From Mermis nigrescens (Eukaryota > Nematoda > Enoplea > Mermithida > Mermithidae), in NCBI GenBank assembly GCA_036768485.1, contig JAVLUZ010000154.1, positions 25,905,637 through 25,969,636 on the forward strand: a stretch of DNA of 64,000 bases, in the 5' to 3' direction. Positions within the stretch are counted from its first letter, which is position 1, and the number at the start of each line of letters is the position of its first letter. The notes under the pieces were generated by a model. It saw nothing but the letters and a program-made list of their open reading frames with translations. It ran no database searches and was not told the DNA's origin. Positions 21,348 to 33,126 of this stretch are shown here, in pieces. Both the position numbers and the translations under genes were made by a program.

Positions 21348-24300
21348 ATGGAAATCGGGCAATTGACGAAATCCGCCGATGTTTCGACATCCGGAAATTT
21401 CACTACCGAGCACGGAGAAAATTTCAACTATCAAAAAAGCGAATGTGACGATAACGATGGACGGCATTATCACCAAGAAGACAAGAATGCATACTTGCTG
21501 AATGCAGCACGTTCCGTGAGATTATCATTGATTTTCTAATTTTAAATAATTTTTGATTTTTTAGTCAAGTTTTTACCTTTTTATCCGAGTTGCCGAACAG
21601 TCAATTATAAATCATATGTGATGAAAAATCAAAAGATGAATTAAACTTTAATAATAACAATAAAATAGAGGTGGAACGGTTCACATTTTAAAAATTTCTG
21701 GTCGGGGTACAGATCTTAGCTTTTGAAAATTTTGGTTCCGTGGTTGGATATCTAGAAACATAAATTTCGGGTCCGGTTTTTGGTCCGGATCGTTGACCTG
21801 AGACCCGACGGGGCCAACGTCACCCAAAGCTGTGCAGGAATTTTTTACCTGCTATTTTTTAGCTCCATCGTAATCTGATAAGATGCGGCTGGATGAACAC
21901 AGATCATGAACGAAAACGAACACTGTTCAAAACAAATTTAGACTAGCGTTGATCTCCTTGGTTAATGATAAATGGATTTGCCTACATATAGTTCACCGAA
22001 ACACGTTTTCGTATTCAGTGGCGGATTCATAGGATTTTCTGACAAGGGAACTCCAAATTTTTCCAAAAAATTCGACCACTATGCTTACAGTATCGGTTTT
22101 TTGCCGTCTTTTGATAGACAGAATCATTTGTAATGTAGAAAAAGTAAGAGATTTGTCGGAAATTTTGAGCAAAAAAGGCGCAAAATTGTTCAAAAATCGG
22201 CGGAAAACCCGAACAGATACTCGAGAAATCATTTTAAGAACTAAAAAATCCTTGTTCTGTACATAACAAGTCTTCTGACGAGAAAATAAAGTTTTTAGAG
22301 CGCCGAGAAAGCATGCAAATATCCATAATGAGTACTACCTGGTGCGAAGCGCCGGAAAACTCTAATAAAATCGTGAAAAAATGACTGAAATCATAGAAAA
22401 ATACACATCATTCGCTATTGCGCCCAACTATTTTTTTAAAGCAAGAGCAACCGCCCTCCTCTAGATCCACGCATGCTTGCATTTATTCGAGTTTGAAAAT
22501 AGTGATTACAAAAGTATTGTATATATTTAGGCAGGAGTAACAATCACACATGAGCGTGGGGGTTTAAGGGGGAAGGTTGTATACCCTAGAAGTTGAAACC
22601 CCTTAGATTACTGTAGACTCCGAGAATTCTATTTTTAGTAACATTTTGGCAATTAAACTCATCCTGATCCCCAGAATTTTCTTACTGCCTACGTATGGTG
22701 ACATACATACATGATCTGGGGGTTTCACCCCCCCGGAATATTTTTGCTCAAAAGTGCCAAATTTTCGGCGCTTCGCGCCATTACACTCTTGTTTTGACTA
22801 TATTTTGTTCAGTTTCTTCCGGTTTTTTTGATTTTTTTAAGAATTTGTTTATGTTTTTAGGCTCTAGAAAGATAGAGCATCGGTAGAAACGCTAAAATCC
22901 GATGTTTTTGGCGTGTACCTACCATTTTTTGATCCAAAAAAAGCACTCTATAATTTCAGCCCCCTCAGCTCAAGAATTCCCATACTTTGCATGTATGGTG
23001 ACATACTGCTGCTTGATGAGTTAAAGAATGTTTTGCGCATTATCCAGCAGCAGAACTGCTCAGACTCTAGGTCACATTTATATTCAAAGTCATGTGGATT
23101 AAATTTCACAAAATAGCTTCCTAATAAATGAAGCCAACTATAGCTAATTATTGCAAAATTTCATAAGTCATTCTTATTCTATAACGAAGCGCAACAATAA
23201 TAATTTTAAGAATACATTTCCTACCGATAATTTTTCATTTATAAGAATAGAAGTAATGAAAATAATGAAATCCGATGTTTTAAATCCAATGTCAAGATAC
23301 TCTTGATGATTTTATAAAGATAAAATAACGTTAAATCACTATTAATGAAATGAAAGTATTTTTTGTAAACATGCATAATAGTAAAATAAAATTTAATCAA
23401 ACTTTGCATCAATCTAACCGTCGCCGAATCGCAAGCATACGTGGGCAGCAAGAAAATTCTGGGGGGGGTGCAAGATTTTTTTGAAGGTCGAAAAATGGCC
23501 TTAAAAATGGTGGTATGGCGATAAAAACACCATTTTTCGACGTTCCTCATCAAGCACTATCCATTGGCATCAGAAAATTGCGAAAAAGACGAAAAAAATT
23601 TTCAAAAATTGAATTCTGGGGGGGGGGTATTTTGATTTCTGGGGGGAAACCCCCACGCCCAGGTGTGATCGCAAGGCAAATTGCCGAAAAGCTACTTTTC
23701 AGTTAAACATAATTATAAACATTTAGTGATTTTGTTATTTAAAAATGCGAACAAAATATTGCAAGATGGGTAATCCTTTATCTTACTGCCGATTATGAAA
23801 GAGTCACACAATTCGCATACATACTTTACTTCTTGATTTACTCAGAAAATAATTGACTCGCTTCAAAAAATAAATGATTATCGGGTGCGGGCCCAGATCC
23901 GGGTCTGAGAATTTTCAAATTTCCGTTCGGTTGTATATCTTTACATTTGAAAATTTCGGATCCAGGCCCGGAAGCGAATCACATTTGGGCGTGGAGGGTT
24001 CGGAGTGGGGTTTGTATCTCCAGAAGTTGGAGTACCCCCTGCAGATTACTGTAGATCCCAGAATTCTATTTTTAGTATTTTTCTGGCGATTTACCCCATC
24101 CTGACCCCCCAGAATTTTGGTGCTGCCTATGTGTGGTACGAATCTAGAAAAATGGTCGGATAGTGTCGGATCCGGGTCCGAATCCATGGATTCAATCCAT
24201 TCCTGAATATAACAAATTTAATAATTCCGTAAAAAATAACAAAAATTTTAAGCAGGTACAAATTCGACCGGCGCTTCTTAGTCATGATCCCGGAGCCATT

Positions 24301-27300
24301 TCTATTCGCGAATCCGTCGATTATAATCGAAAAATTTCGTACCAAGACGCAAAAAACGGTCGGTCAGCGCGACCTATCAGAATTTATGTTGATGGCGTTT
24401 ATGATTTATTCCACTATGGACACGCGATGCAGCTGCAGCAGGCTAAAAATGCCTTCCCGAACATTTATCTGATTGTAGGATGTAAAAAACTTTTTTTGTT
24501 CTGAATTTTCAATCATGTAAGCTATTTTAGACTTACTTCATTTTTATACTTCCTTATTTTAAATATTTAACTTTTGTGCAAAAGCTGTCGAAAAATCGAC
24601 TAACCATTAGTTTTAAATCGCGTATAACGAAATTTATACAAATATATAAAAACAAGGAATTATTAATATAATATAATGCTGTGTAATTAGAGGAAAGTTT
24701 GCTTTTTTAATAAATCCTCCACGCAAGGTTAATAATTTCGATCGATAATTTTGTCAGCAATATAATATTGATTCGTAATTCAAATGTTATTTATTCGTAA
24801 TTCAAATGTATCATTAGACGAAATGGTAATTGGAATTAGGCAGTCAATATTGGATCCTGGACTGAGCGAAAGGGCAAAATTTATATTAGCATCTGAAATA
24901 ATCGAGAAAATTCTTAATATTTTTTGACGCGAAGTAGAGAAATTTTTGAGATTTCGATAGTTTTATTTTGGCTGTAGATACTCATCAAATAACTTTCAGT
25001 TGAATCTGAAAGACCAAAGTCTAGAAAATCGATTACTAAAAATCATCGATGATAACTTTTATTATCCAAATAGAAAGTACGAATCAACTTATCTGCAAAT
25101 AAACCTACCTGCTTATTGCTTTGATACTTTACTGAGCGTACTGGTCCTTCAATATCTCGTGATAAAAGATGAGAATAGCGATAAAGATAAATTTATTTTT
25201 ATAAATATATGTAGTTTAGAAGACACACGCTGACCTTCTGAATTTGAGGGCGTTTCAGACTACCCTGGATCGCTATACAAATATTAGGAAGATAGACAAA
25301 CACAATGGCATTTTTTAGCATTTCACTTTGTTTCGATCGTATACAGAAAAATATCGCTTCTAATACCCCCACAAATGGTTCTCAACATTTCTCCAAGCTC
25401 CATCATAAAACATTCGTCAACTCGTTTTATTATCAATTCAACTGTATTGCACACAAATAGAGCCGATCAAGCATTGACTCCAAGTTAGATCGTGATAGAA
25501 AGCATAAAAAGCCAGAAAAAATCAAACTGATGAACGATAAATACTAAAAATACTGTTTTTTTAAATAAAGTTAGCATCAATTCGATTCAACTTTAGCGAT
25601 CTTTCGTTTTAAGTATGCAATAACAAGACAGTGGAAAAATTCAAGAAAAAACCGGTGAACACTGATCATGAGAGAATCGAAGCAATGCGTCATTGCAGAT
25701 ACGTTGACGAGGTGTTTCCCAATGCGCCTTGGGTCCTAACATTCGACTTTTTGGGAAAATTAAAAGCAAGTTTTGTACCGTATGATAATCTATAAATAAG
25801 CTCACTCTTATACAAATGAGGAGCATACGTGGGAGTGGGGGCTTCAGGGGGTCCTGTCCCGACCACCGCTCGAGAATCCGGTAGAACACCAAAAATCGAT
25901 TGACCCCAGAATTGAGTTTTTGGCAGATTTTTTGAGATTTTTACCACTTTTACATCACCGGAACCCCTAAATTTGGCTGCTGCCCACATATGATGATGAG
26001 GCTCATGTGCCTGTCAGATAGCTTTATCAATACGCGAGTTTTGGGATAACCGTGTCTAGACAGCACGTGAGGGCGGGCTTGGGTGTTTGCGGCTCAAGAA
26101 TGGAAAAATTGGAAATTTTTTGCAGATCAAAAACTGTGGATAAAGTAGCTTTTACGCAATTGTAGTATTTACACCAGCTTTGAGGCTATTTTGGCTAAAA
26201 AAAGATGTTTGGCTGGCCTCCTTAGGCCGGCTAAGCTTTGCAGATGTAATCATGTTCACACACGGACAGTATCTGGTTGGAAGCCGAGAAATCAAACGAC
26301 TCTCCCAAAATTGAATTTTCAATTCAAATTTGCTTTCATTTTTCAAGATTTTTATTCTCAACGATGAGTCGAGAAATTTAGCTTTTGCTCAAACCATCGA
26401 CTTTTCGGTATTTTTGTCTTTTGCATTTGTTGAACCCCAGATTCCAGAATTTAGGTGCTGCTGCCCATGCAAGACCACATAACATACGAGTATACGAGCT
26501 TATGGAATCTGCAATTCATTCGAAATGTATTCGGATATTTGAGTTTTCGAAATTCGAATCTGTATTATGTGCCTAACTTAATTTGTATTTTTGAAATTTT
26601 ATATCTAACTCGCTTATGGATTTTGGGATTTTCATTTAAATGACGTCGCATTAAAGAGAGTAAATAAGTGAAATAATAGCGAATAAAACAACGATATTTG
26701 TTACTTAGACAAATCAATAACGTGAAAAATAAAACTATTTGTCTTTCGAAACCTAAATAAAAATGTATTAATTAATTCAATAATAGATTTAAAAAATCCT
26801 CGAACGCTTTTCTAGTGCAAAACGCTGACCTAATTGTACAACGGCTGTATGATTGAGCACGATAGAAGGGGATCTGGCTAAATCCCCGCCTCAAAATTTG
26901 AAATACCCTCCCCGCCCCATAATTCGATAGACTCTGAAATGAAATTTTCAATCTTGTTTCTCGTTATTCCATGATTTTTGGATGCTAATTGAAAGCTTGA
27001 TGAAAAAACGTCAAGAAAAATGCTGTTTTTGTCATTGCCATAAATTTTTCGGTACTTTTTAGTCTTTTTAAAGTTCGCTGCCTACGTATGAGCTGTGAGC
27101 CTTTTATGCTAAAATTTAAAAAAATTTTCAGTAGTTTTGTAAAACAAATAACACATTGCTAGCGCAGAAACTGGTTGTTTTTCATCATTAATCGCTTTTT
27201 AACAGATCGATTTCATTGCGCATGATCCTGAGCCTTATCCGTTTTATGACGAGAAGGATTTGTTTGGAAAATTCAAAGAGGCTGACATGTTCGTCGCAAC

Positions 27301-28495
27301 TCAAAGGACCGAAGGTATATCAACAACGGATTTAATAGCCAGAATATCCAGGAATGTCAATGCCAGGATTTGTCCTGCTTCATCTAAGGAAAATTTCCTC
27401 GCCAGGGAATCGTCGTACGTAAAATTTTTCATTTCAATAGCGAATGTTGTTTTGATATATGTACCTACAATGCTTTTAAGAAATTGAAGTTCTAAATTTT
27501 TATATGAAAAAAATTAACCAGTTGTGTTTTTTAAAAGAAAAATATAACCACGCAGAAGTTCAGGATTCAGTTTGGGACTTCGACTCCCAAATTCGAAACC
27601 CACGGAATGCAAATGTTGCCCCAGAATGAAATTTTTGATGTTTTTGCGATTTTAATCCAACCGACCTCGAGAATTCGTTTGCTGCTCGCGTGTGAACATA
27701 ATCGTACACAGTGTCTGCTTTTTTACAATCGACAAATGTTCCTATCAGTATTCCATCTTTACCACACATGAGCGCGAGGGAAGGGGATTTCGAGGTTTAG
27801 ACCCCCAGAATCCTGTAAACCCCCAAAATCGATAGACCCTAGATTTGAATGTTTTGACACGTTTTTTGGATTATTGCCGGTTTTACACTATCCAAACCCC
27901 ATAATTTGGCTGCTGCCTATGTATGCTCTTTACCCATTCTAACTTACTTCCTCTAAAAAACGTCTATGCCTGTACCCACAGAGAAACATTCATTTTCGTC
28001 TAAGAAAACTTTTGAACGAATGTCAATGCGCTTCTTAATATCGATATAGGTAATAGAATTTTTATGGAAATCTTTCATAGCTGAAAATAAAAATTGCGCG
28101 ATTCTACTATTCAGTTTCCGGAATTGTTTTTTATCTATTTATTTGATGTCAGATCCTGGCACACAATGCAAATAGTCTGCCCTCCGGAAGGGTTAAAAAT
28201 TGACGGCAAATAATAGCATTAATTTTTACTCTCGAATTTTGGCCAAATTCAGAAAATTTGTAATTTAGAAAATCAGAAAATCCGTAAATTAAAAAATTGG
28301 AAAATTAAAGAATTAAAAATTAATAAATAGAAAATCGCGAATTGTCGCTTTTTCCTTATTTTTATTTATTTTAAAGACATTTCTTATTTTTAAATAAACA
28401 TAAATATTTAAATCAGTAAATATTAGTTAAATTACTTAATATCAGAAACTTCCATGCTTTCACATTTTAGGACTGACGATGGAGAAGAAATTTAA
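21348..28495 (+). CDS. Pcyt1: CCT (CTP:phosphocholine cytidylyltransferase) copy 2, catalytic domain only
   Basis: Five exons join without stops: 21348-21515, 24256-24481, 25614-25765, 27206-27414, 28471-28495 (780 nt, 259 aa). CCT makes CDP-choline from CTP and phosphocholine, the rate-limiting step of phosphatidylcholine synthesis. Visible motifs: [17 protein letters not shown] with the HxGH nucleotide site at 109-112, a [14 protein letters not shown] segment, [14 protein letters not shown] (RYVDE 160-164) and RTEGISTTD (216-222). Intron 3 appears to be GC-AG (AAA|GCAAGT); the others are GT-AG. The start was chosen because copy 3 has a matching ATG exon and similar upstream DNA. The last exon adds only TDDGEEI and a stop, so the amphipathic M domain and Ser-rich tail of usual CCTs (about 350 aa) are absent. 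I infer a soluble, lipid-independent enzyme. Introns hold many short elements. Confidence 0.85.
22016..22475 (+). mobile_element. hAT-like non-autonomous element (family H)
   Basis: Starts CAGTGGCGGATTCATAGG, contains TTTGATAGACAGAATCATTTG and TGCGAAGCGCCGG, and ends CTCTAGATCCACGC. A related copy lies at 29763-30240 and an inverted one at 4519-4925. It lies in intron 1 of CCT copy 2. Confidence 0.65.
22545..22697 (+). mobile_element. Short TIR element, family B
   Basis: About 153 bp beginning CACACATGAGCGTGGGGG, with the GATTACTGTAGACTCC block and an end ACTGCCTACGTATG. A family D element begins 8 bp later. Confidence 0.6.
22706..22997 (+). mobile_element. Short TIR element, family D, with perfect 8-bp TSD
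   Basis: 292 bp from CATACATGATCTGGGGG to GCATGTATG, flanked by GTGACATA at 22698-22705 and 22998-23005. Family D landmarks: TTTCGGCGCTTCGCGCCATT, TAGAAAGATAGAGCATCGG, GATGTTTTTGGCGTG and a CAAGAATTCCCATA end. Confidence 0.85.
23436..23667 (-). mobile_element. Short TIR element, family A, with perfect 8-bp TSD
   Basis: 232 bp from CATACGTGGGCAGC to CCAGGTGTG, flanked by ATCGCAAG at 23428-23435 and 23668-23675. It reads in the opposite sense to the copies at 2284 and 61263. It lies in intron 1 of CCT copy 2. Confidence 0.85.
23980..24135 (+). mobile_element. Short TIR element, family B
   Basis: Begins CACATTTGGGCGTGG, has GCAGATTACTGTAGATCCC and ends GCTGCCTATGTGTG. It lies about 120 bp before exon 2 of CCT copy 2, between two GGATCCGGGTC-type repeats (about 23880-23970 and 24160-24190). 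Confidence 0.6.
25824..25992 (+). mobile_element. Short TIR element, family C, shared with CCT copy 3
   Basis: 169 bp from CATACGTGGGAGTGGGGG to GCCCACATATG. Flanks are ATGAGGAG (25816-25823) and ATGATGAG (25993-26000), a one-mismatch 8-bp duplication. The same element sits at the same place in intron 3 of copy 3 (36357-36524) beside ATGAGGAG, so it inserted before the genes duplicated. Confidence 0.75.
26060..27090 (+). mobile_element. Further shared element debris in intron 3 of CCT copy 2
   Basis: Two blocks (about 26060-26480 and 26880-27090) have counterparts at about 36590-36850 and 37130-37360 in copy 3. They show the AACTGTGGAT, GAGGCTATTTTGGCT and CGATAGACTCT words of the local element families. 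Confidence 0.5.
27540..27930. mobile_element. Two decayed short elements in intron 4 of CCT copy 2
   Basis: About 27540-27700 (ends GCTGCTCGCGTGTGAAC) and 27770-27925 (starts CACATGAGCGCGAGG, ends GCTGCCTATGTATG) correspond to about 37800-37960 and 38020-38130 in copy 3. TTTACAATCGACAAATGTTCCT lies between them in both loci. Confidence 0.5.
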
Positions 28496-28819
28496 AATAA
28501 CATCTGATCACTGTCCGTCTTGCTGAAAAGTGCCCAACGATTATTGCATTTTGTTGATTAAGCGACCGTCTGTCAGTTCATTGCCTTTGAAAGTTAATTA
28601 AATTTATGGCTAATGCGAAATCGGCTTTAATCTTTATTCTATAGTATTGACAATGTGCTAAATTTGTGACGATGCTCTTGAATACAATTTGTAGAGTTAG
28701 ATTTATGTTGCGCACATGTGTGTCTTGTTTCAGGTGGAAAATGGTATAGCCCATTTCTGGGTTCATTTAGAATACTTACCATAGTTAACAGTTTAGAGTC
28801 TAGTGGTTTGGAGTTCGAG

Positions 28820-29089
28820 CACACCTGGGCGTGGGGGGGATTTCGGGGTGGGTATGCACTTCACCGAAGGCCAAATACCCTCTCCCAGAAACCAAAATAC
28901 CCCCGGAATTCAAGTTTTCAATTTTTTTGTTGTTTTTTTGTGCAATTCTTTTATGCCAATAGATAGTGCTCGATGAGAAACATTGAAAAATGGTGTTGTT
29001 TTTTGCCATACCACTATTTTTGAGACCATTTTTTGACCTTTGAAAAATCCTGCAACCCCCCCCCAGAATTTTGGTGCTGTTCACATATG
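28820..29089 (+). mobile_element. Short TIR element, family A
   Basis: Starts CACACCTGGGCGTGGGGG and ends TTCACATATG, with the CCAATAGATAGTGCTCGATG and TTTTGCCATACCACTATT landmarks. It lies about 325 bp beyond the stop of CCT copy 2. No clear duplication is left. Confidence 0.7.
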
Positions 29090-29187
29090 GAGGCAACTAA
29101 TCAATACATACATAAAATGACGAAAATTGACCTTGATCCAACGCACTGCAAGGGGGGGGTAGGGAGCATTCCTACAGATGATTTAGA

Positions 29188-29240
29188 TAAAGATTGATTG
29201 ATTGATTGATTGATTGTGATTATGATTGATTGTGATTATG
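29188..29240. repeat. (GATT)n microsatellite
   Basis: Six GATT units followed by GTGATTATGATT variants, just beyond a short family-like segment. Confidence 0.85.
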
Positions 29241-29762
29241 GCATTGATCTGATATATAATTATCGTAACCATTGGCTTACTGTCGATGAAAATTCTAAGA
29301 ATTTATGAAGGAAGTTATGTGAAACAGACTATAGCTAGACTGATAGTAGAAATCTTGAAGATTCAGGATCTGCAGTGTGACTTCACGAATCTCTAATATT
29401 CATTTAGATAAAGGAAAAACTCAAAAACGTGCTATTTCAGGCTTTTTTTGACCTGCTGAAAATGCCTTTTGTTGACGTTTGGGTCAATATGTCGTTAATA
29501 CGATATGCTGTATGTACATTGTACGCTATGGCTTCCATGAAAGCTGAAACTTGCTTGCATTAACATACGAGTACATAGGCAGCAACCAAATTCTGTGGGT
29601 CTTCATGGCGTAAAAATTGCGAGAAAATGCAAAAAATTGCGTCAGATAATAGATATTTATAAATTTTGCATGCCACGTTTATTATCAGAGACTGTTTGAA
29701 AAGACCTACTAGCAAAGGTCGCATAATAAATTTTATCTCCCAGATTGCATGTTACTTTGTTT

Positions 29763-30240
29763 TAGTGATGGATCCAGGATTTTCTGACAGGGGTGCGGCG
29801 AAACCCCAAATTTTCCTAATAATGTAAGAAACTGTCCAAAAAATCCGTCCCATTGTGCTCAAACTATTTGTTTCTGCCGTCTCTTGATAGACAGAATCAT
29901 TTGCGATCCAAAAAAGTTGGAATTTTTTTAAATTTTCTACAAAAAAAGGCACAAAATAAGTGCAAAATCGGCGCAAAGCGCTGAAAAATATTCGAGAAAT
30001 CATTGTAAGGACTAAATAATTATCGATCTGTACAAATCTACTCTTCTGGCGTAAAAATAAACTTTTTTAGAGCGCCAAGAAAGTTAGCAACTGCCATTAT
30101 TGATTATTACCCAGCGCGACGCGCCGGAAAAATTTGAAAAATCGTCATAAAAATGGCCGACATAATCGAAAAATACACATTTTCTTTTGCGTCTAACTAT
30201 TTTTTGACGACAGGGCGCCTGCAATCTACCTTTGTACGAT
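29763..30240 (+). mobile_element. hAT-like non-autonomous element (family H)
   Basis: Starts GTGATGGATCCAGGATTTTCTG and shares TTGATAGACAGAATCATTTG with the copy at 22016. It contains GCGCGACGCGCCGG near 30114 and ends near GGGCGCCTGCAATCTACC. Confidence 0.6.
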
Positions 30241-30359
30241 CTCAAATATCAACAGCCTGTACCTTTCCTTTGCTCTTTATATTCATGTGTTTTTATTTAA
30301 TTCTAAATTACATAAATCGCGTTTATTACAACAATTGGCAACCGTATTATAATTTTTGA

Positions 30360-31847
30360 TTTTTCGATGTAAATTATTCTACTTGAGCTTAATTTTACAT
30401 ATAAATTAGCAGAAAACTTATTCACCTAAGGCATCATTAAATTAATTAAGGGTGAAATGGCACTGTTTTGGACAGCAATTGGATTCTAGATCGACAGCTG
30501 ACAGCAAGTATCATATTTAAAAAGACAGCAAGTACTATATTTTTAAAAAACATTTGTGTTTAACATCATCTATACGCTGCAGATGTGATGTGAAAAAATT
30601 TAGCTGGCGAGGTAGGTGCACGTACAATGATTTTTTTGTGAGACAATAACAGCATGGGTGACAAAAGATTTCATGCAATAATTTTTTGTCTCGTTATATC
30701 GTCCTAAGGCGCAAAGACAAAAATGTCAAAGTTTCTGTACTCCTAATCGGTTTGGTGAACGATAGTGGTATTTCATTTTGGAGTTCTAGCTTGAAGCTTG
30801 AAACACCCACAATGTTATATAACTAACATACTTTTTTCTGTTGAAAATTTTAGTAAAAATGTGAAAATTATTCTGTTAATAATTCAGGGATCTTTTGTTT
30901 TGCTTGTTTTTACGATAAGTTTTCTAATTAATCATAAAAATTGTAAGAATATCAAAAAAATTTGATTTATAAACCTTTGCTTTTTTTATACATTAGCTGG
31001 CTACAGTAAGCCACTAAAGGTCCATCTTACCCCAACATGCCGGGAAATTTATAAAAAAAGACTGGAAAGAACAGGGGCGAATTCCACTTTCTGAAATCGG
31101 AGACCTAGACGTCATGAAATAAATAGAACATTTATACGAGCTTGAGACAACGTGGTCTTCGTTCATCTCCGATATCATATCTTTCCTACGAGTATTTGCC
31201 GTTGTGTATTATTTCTATTTTTGAATTTTGAATGTTCGCAACTTTAACAATATTATGGTCAGATATTCTGGAATATGCAAGTTATCAGATTTGTTAGAGT
31301 AAGTGTATTGAAGGAAACCAAGTGTTTCCAGCCGGTCAGAAATGGAAATATAACAAGTTGGTGCAAGCTGCGTATTTTTCCATGTATTACATTTTAACCT
31401 TAGAAATTCTTTTAAATATTGCCTTGATCAATCTCACGAACGAAATGATTAGCATTTCCTGTTTTTGGCACGTTTCCAACACGTTGGTACCTTCCTTTAT
31501 CAATTTATAAGTAGGTACTTCAAAGGCCCGCAAATATTTGTACAACCTGCTTCAACGAACACATACCAGCAGCAGGTTTCGGAAGGGCTCGTGCTGAATG
31601 GAGTCTTGCTTTTCTGTGCTTTATTAGGGCAGAAGTAGGTACATACGTACATATATGATTGTGTAAGTGCATGCAATTTCGAATCTACGAAAAACGGTTT
31701 TCCAGTTTGCGATTCATCCAAAACCAAATAATATTGCGTAAATGTTTATGTGTTTTAATCAAAATTGCGTAAACAAACTTGGGTATACTGCACACTATTT
31801 CCGAAGACTAGCTTTCGAAAAATAAAAAGTTACTTTTGACTTGTAGC
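30360..31847. other. Intergenic stretch between CCT copies 2 and 3, no gene recognised
   Basis: About 1.5 kb of AT-rich sequence. Short open frames exist (for example 31322-31510) but none resembles a known protein or is repeated in the duplicated partner. Nothing further is supported. Confidence 0.5.
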
Positions 31848-32281
31848 CAGTGTGCAGTCTGTTTCAGTTATTCGTGAACACACGTGGGCGTGGGGGGAGG
31901 GAAGAAAAGGGATTCGGGTTGTGCACTTCCCCAGAAGGCCGATACCCCCTCCAGAAACCAAAATAAACCCTCGCCCGCGAGTGTGTAGTCTGTTTTAGTT
32001 ATTCATGAGCACAAGTGGGCGTGGGGGGAAGGGAAGGGGGTTTAAGGGTATGCACTTCCCCAGAAGGACGATAACCCCCTCCCCGCCTCCAGAAACCAAA
32101 ATACTCCCCCTCCACAATTCAATTTTTGAAATTTTTTGTTTTTTTCGCAATTTTTTGATGCCAGTGCTCGATGAGAAACGGTGACAAATGGTGTTTTTTC
32201 GCCATACCACCATTTTTAAGACCATTTTCTGACCTTTGAAAAATCTTGCACCCCCTAGAATTTTGGTGCTGCCCACCTATG
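31848..32281 (+). mobile_element. Family A element preceded by a tandem partial copy
   Basis: The complete copy is 32010-32281 (CACAAGTGGGCGTGG to GCCCACCTATG), with flanks TTCATGAG (32002-32009) and TTCGTGAG (32282-32289), one mismatch. The 134 bp upstream repeat both its head and 25 bp of its left flank (GTCTGTTTCAGTTATTC at 31857 and GTCTGTTTTAGTTATTC at 31990). This shows a local tandem duplication after insertion. Confidence 0.8.
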
Positions 32282-32591
32282 TTCGTGAGGCTTTTTGACT
32301 GAATTTAATCAATATCAAGTTAGACTACAAAATTGGCTTAGAAGTTTCGTGCACTGTTGCCGCTCGACAATGGAAACTACTGCAGAATATCATTCCTGCT
32401 GTTTTTTGTCTGTTTAACAATAGTTTAGGAATAAATTTTAAGAATTCTTATCGACACTAAACCGGTAGATTTTGATAATTAGCTATATAAGGTCAACGCA
32501 ACAATCGCAATTGTTAGTTTATTGTCGGAAATAGTGTTTTGAATCTGTGCCCAAACTTGTATGATATAGACTAAAGTCAATACAGCGCTAT

Positions 32592-32792
32592 CAGTGGCGG
32601 ATCCAGGATTTTCCTATGGGGAGGGGTCGGTACCCCTAAGGGGGCGGAACCCTGACTTGGGCGGAAAAATTAGCCGTTTTAAACCGAAAATTGCTAAAAA
32701 TCGCTCAAAAATCGTTGATTTTGCGCACTATTTTGGGCCAATGGGGGTGCGGCCGCCCCTCTCCGCCCCCGCCCCCCCTAAATCCGCCCCTG
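32592..32792 (+). mobile_element. 201-bp hAT-type MITE with 8-bp TSD
   Basis: CAGTGGCGGATCCAGG at the left and AAATCCGCCCCTG at the right form the TIR. Flanks are AGCGCTAT (32584-32591) and AACGCTAT (32793-32800). CCT copy 2 has the unfilled equivalent site (about 20993, CAATACAGCCCTTTTGTAG), so this insertion is private to copy 3 and younger than the duplication. Confidence 0.85.
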
Positions 32793-33126
32793 AACGCTAT
32801 TGTAGTGATTTTAAGCCTTTTCAAAAAGCTCTCAAGTAAATTAATCACTATAAAATCATGGAAAAGCTTTGCTTTCTATCGACCTTTCGTATTACGCTTG
32901 CATTCGAAGAAATTGTTAAACACGATAATAGTGCCATAGGCATAATTGATTTACATCGTTGTTTTGAAAATTGCAAAACTCTAAATGAAAAACTTACAAT
33001 CTCTGGTTTTGACTCGCTTCTTATTTGAAATGCATTATAAAAATTAGACTTTTGAAAACTCGCACATATTATTAACGGGCAAATTTAAAATTCGATAAAA
33101 CTCGTCTTAAAGCTAAACAGACGCAG

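Noticed and set aside
25000..25233. 77-codon frame in CCT copy 2 intron 2, possible extra exon
   Set aside because: The matching part of copy 3 (about 33950-34010) keeps the DNA similarity but not the frame, so it is intron.
31010..31130. Short exon-like stretch (frames reading KKDWKEQGRIPL or REIYKKRLERTG)
   Set aside because: Two frames look equally plausible, no family was recognised, and no partner exists near CCT copy 3.
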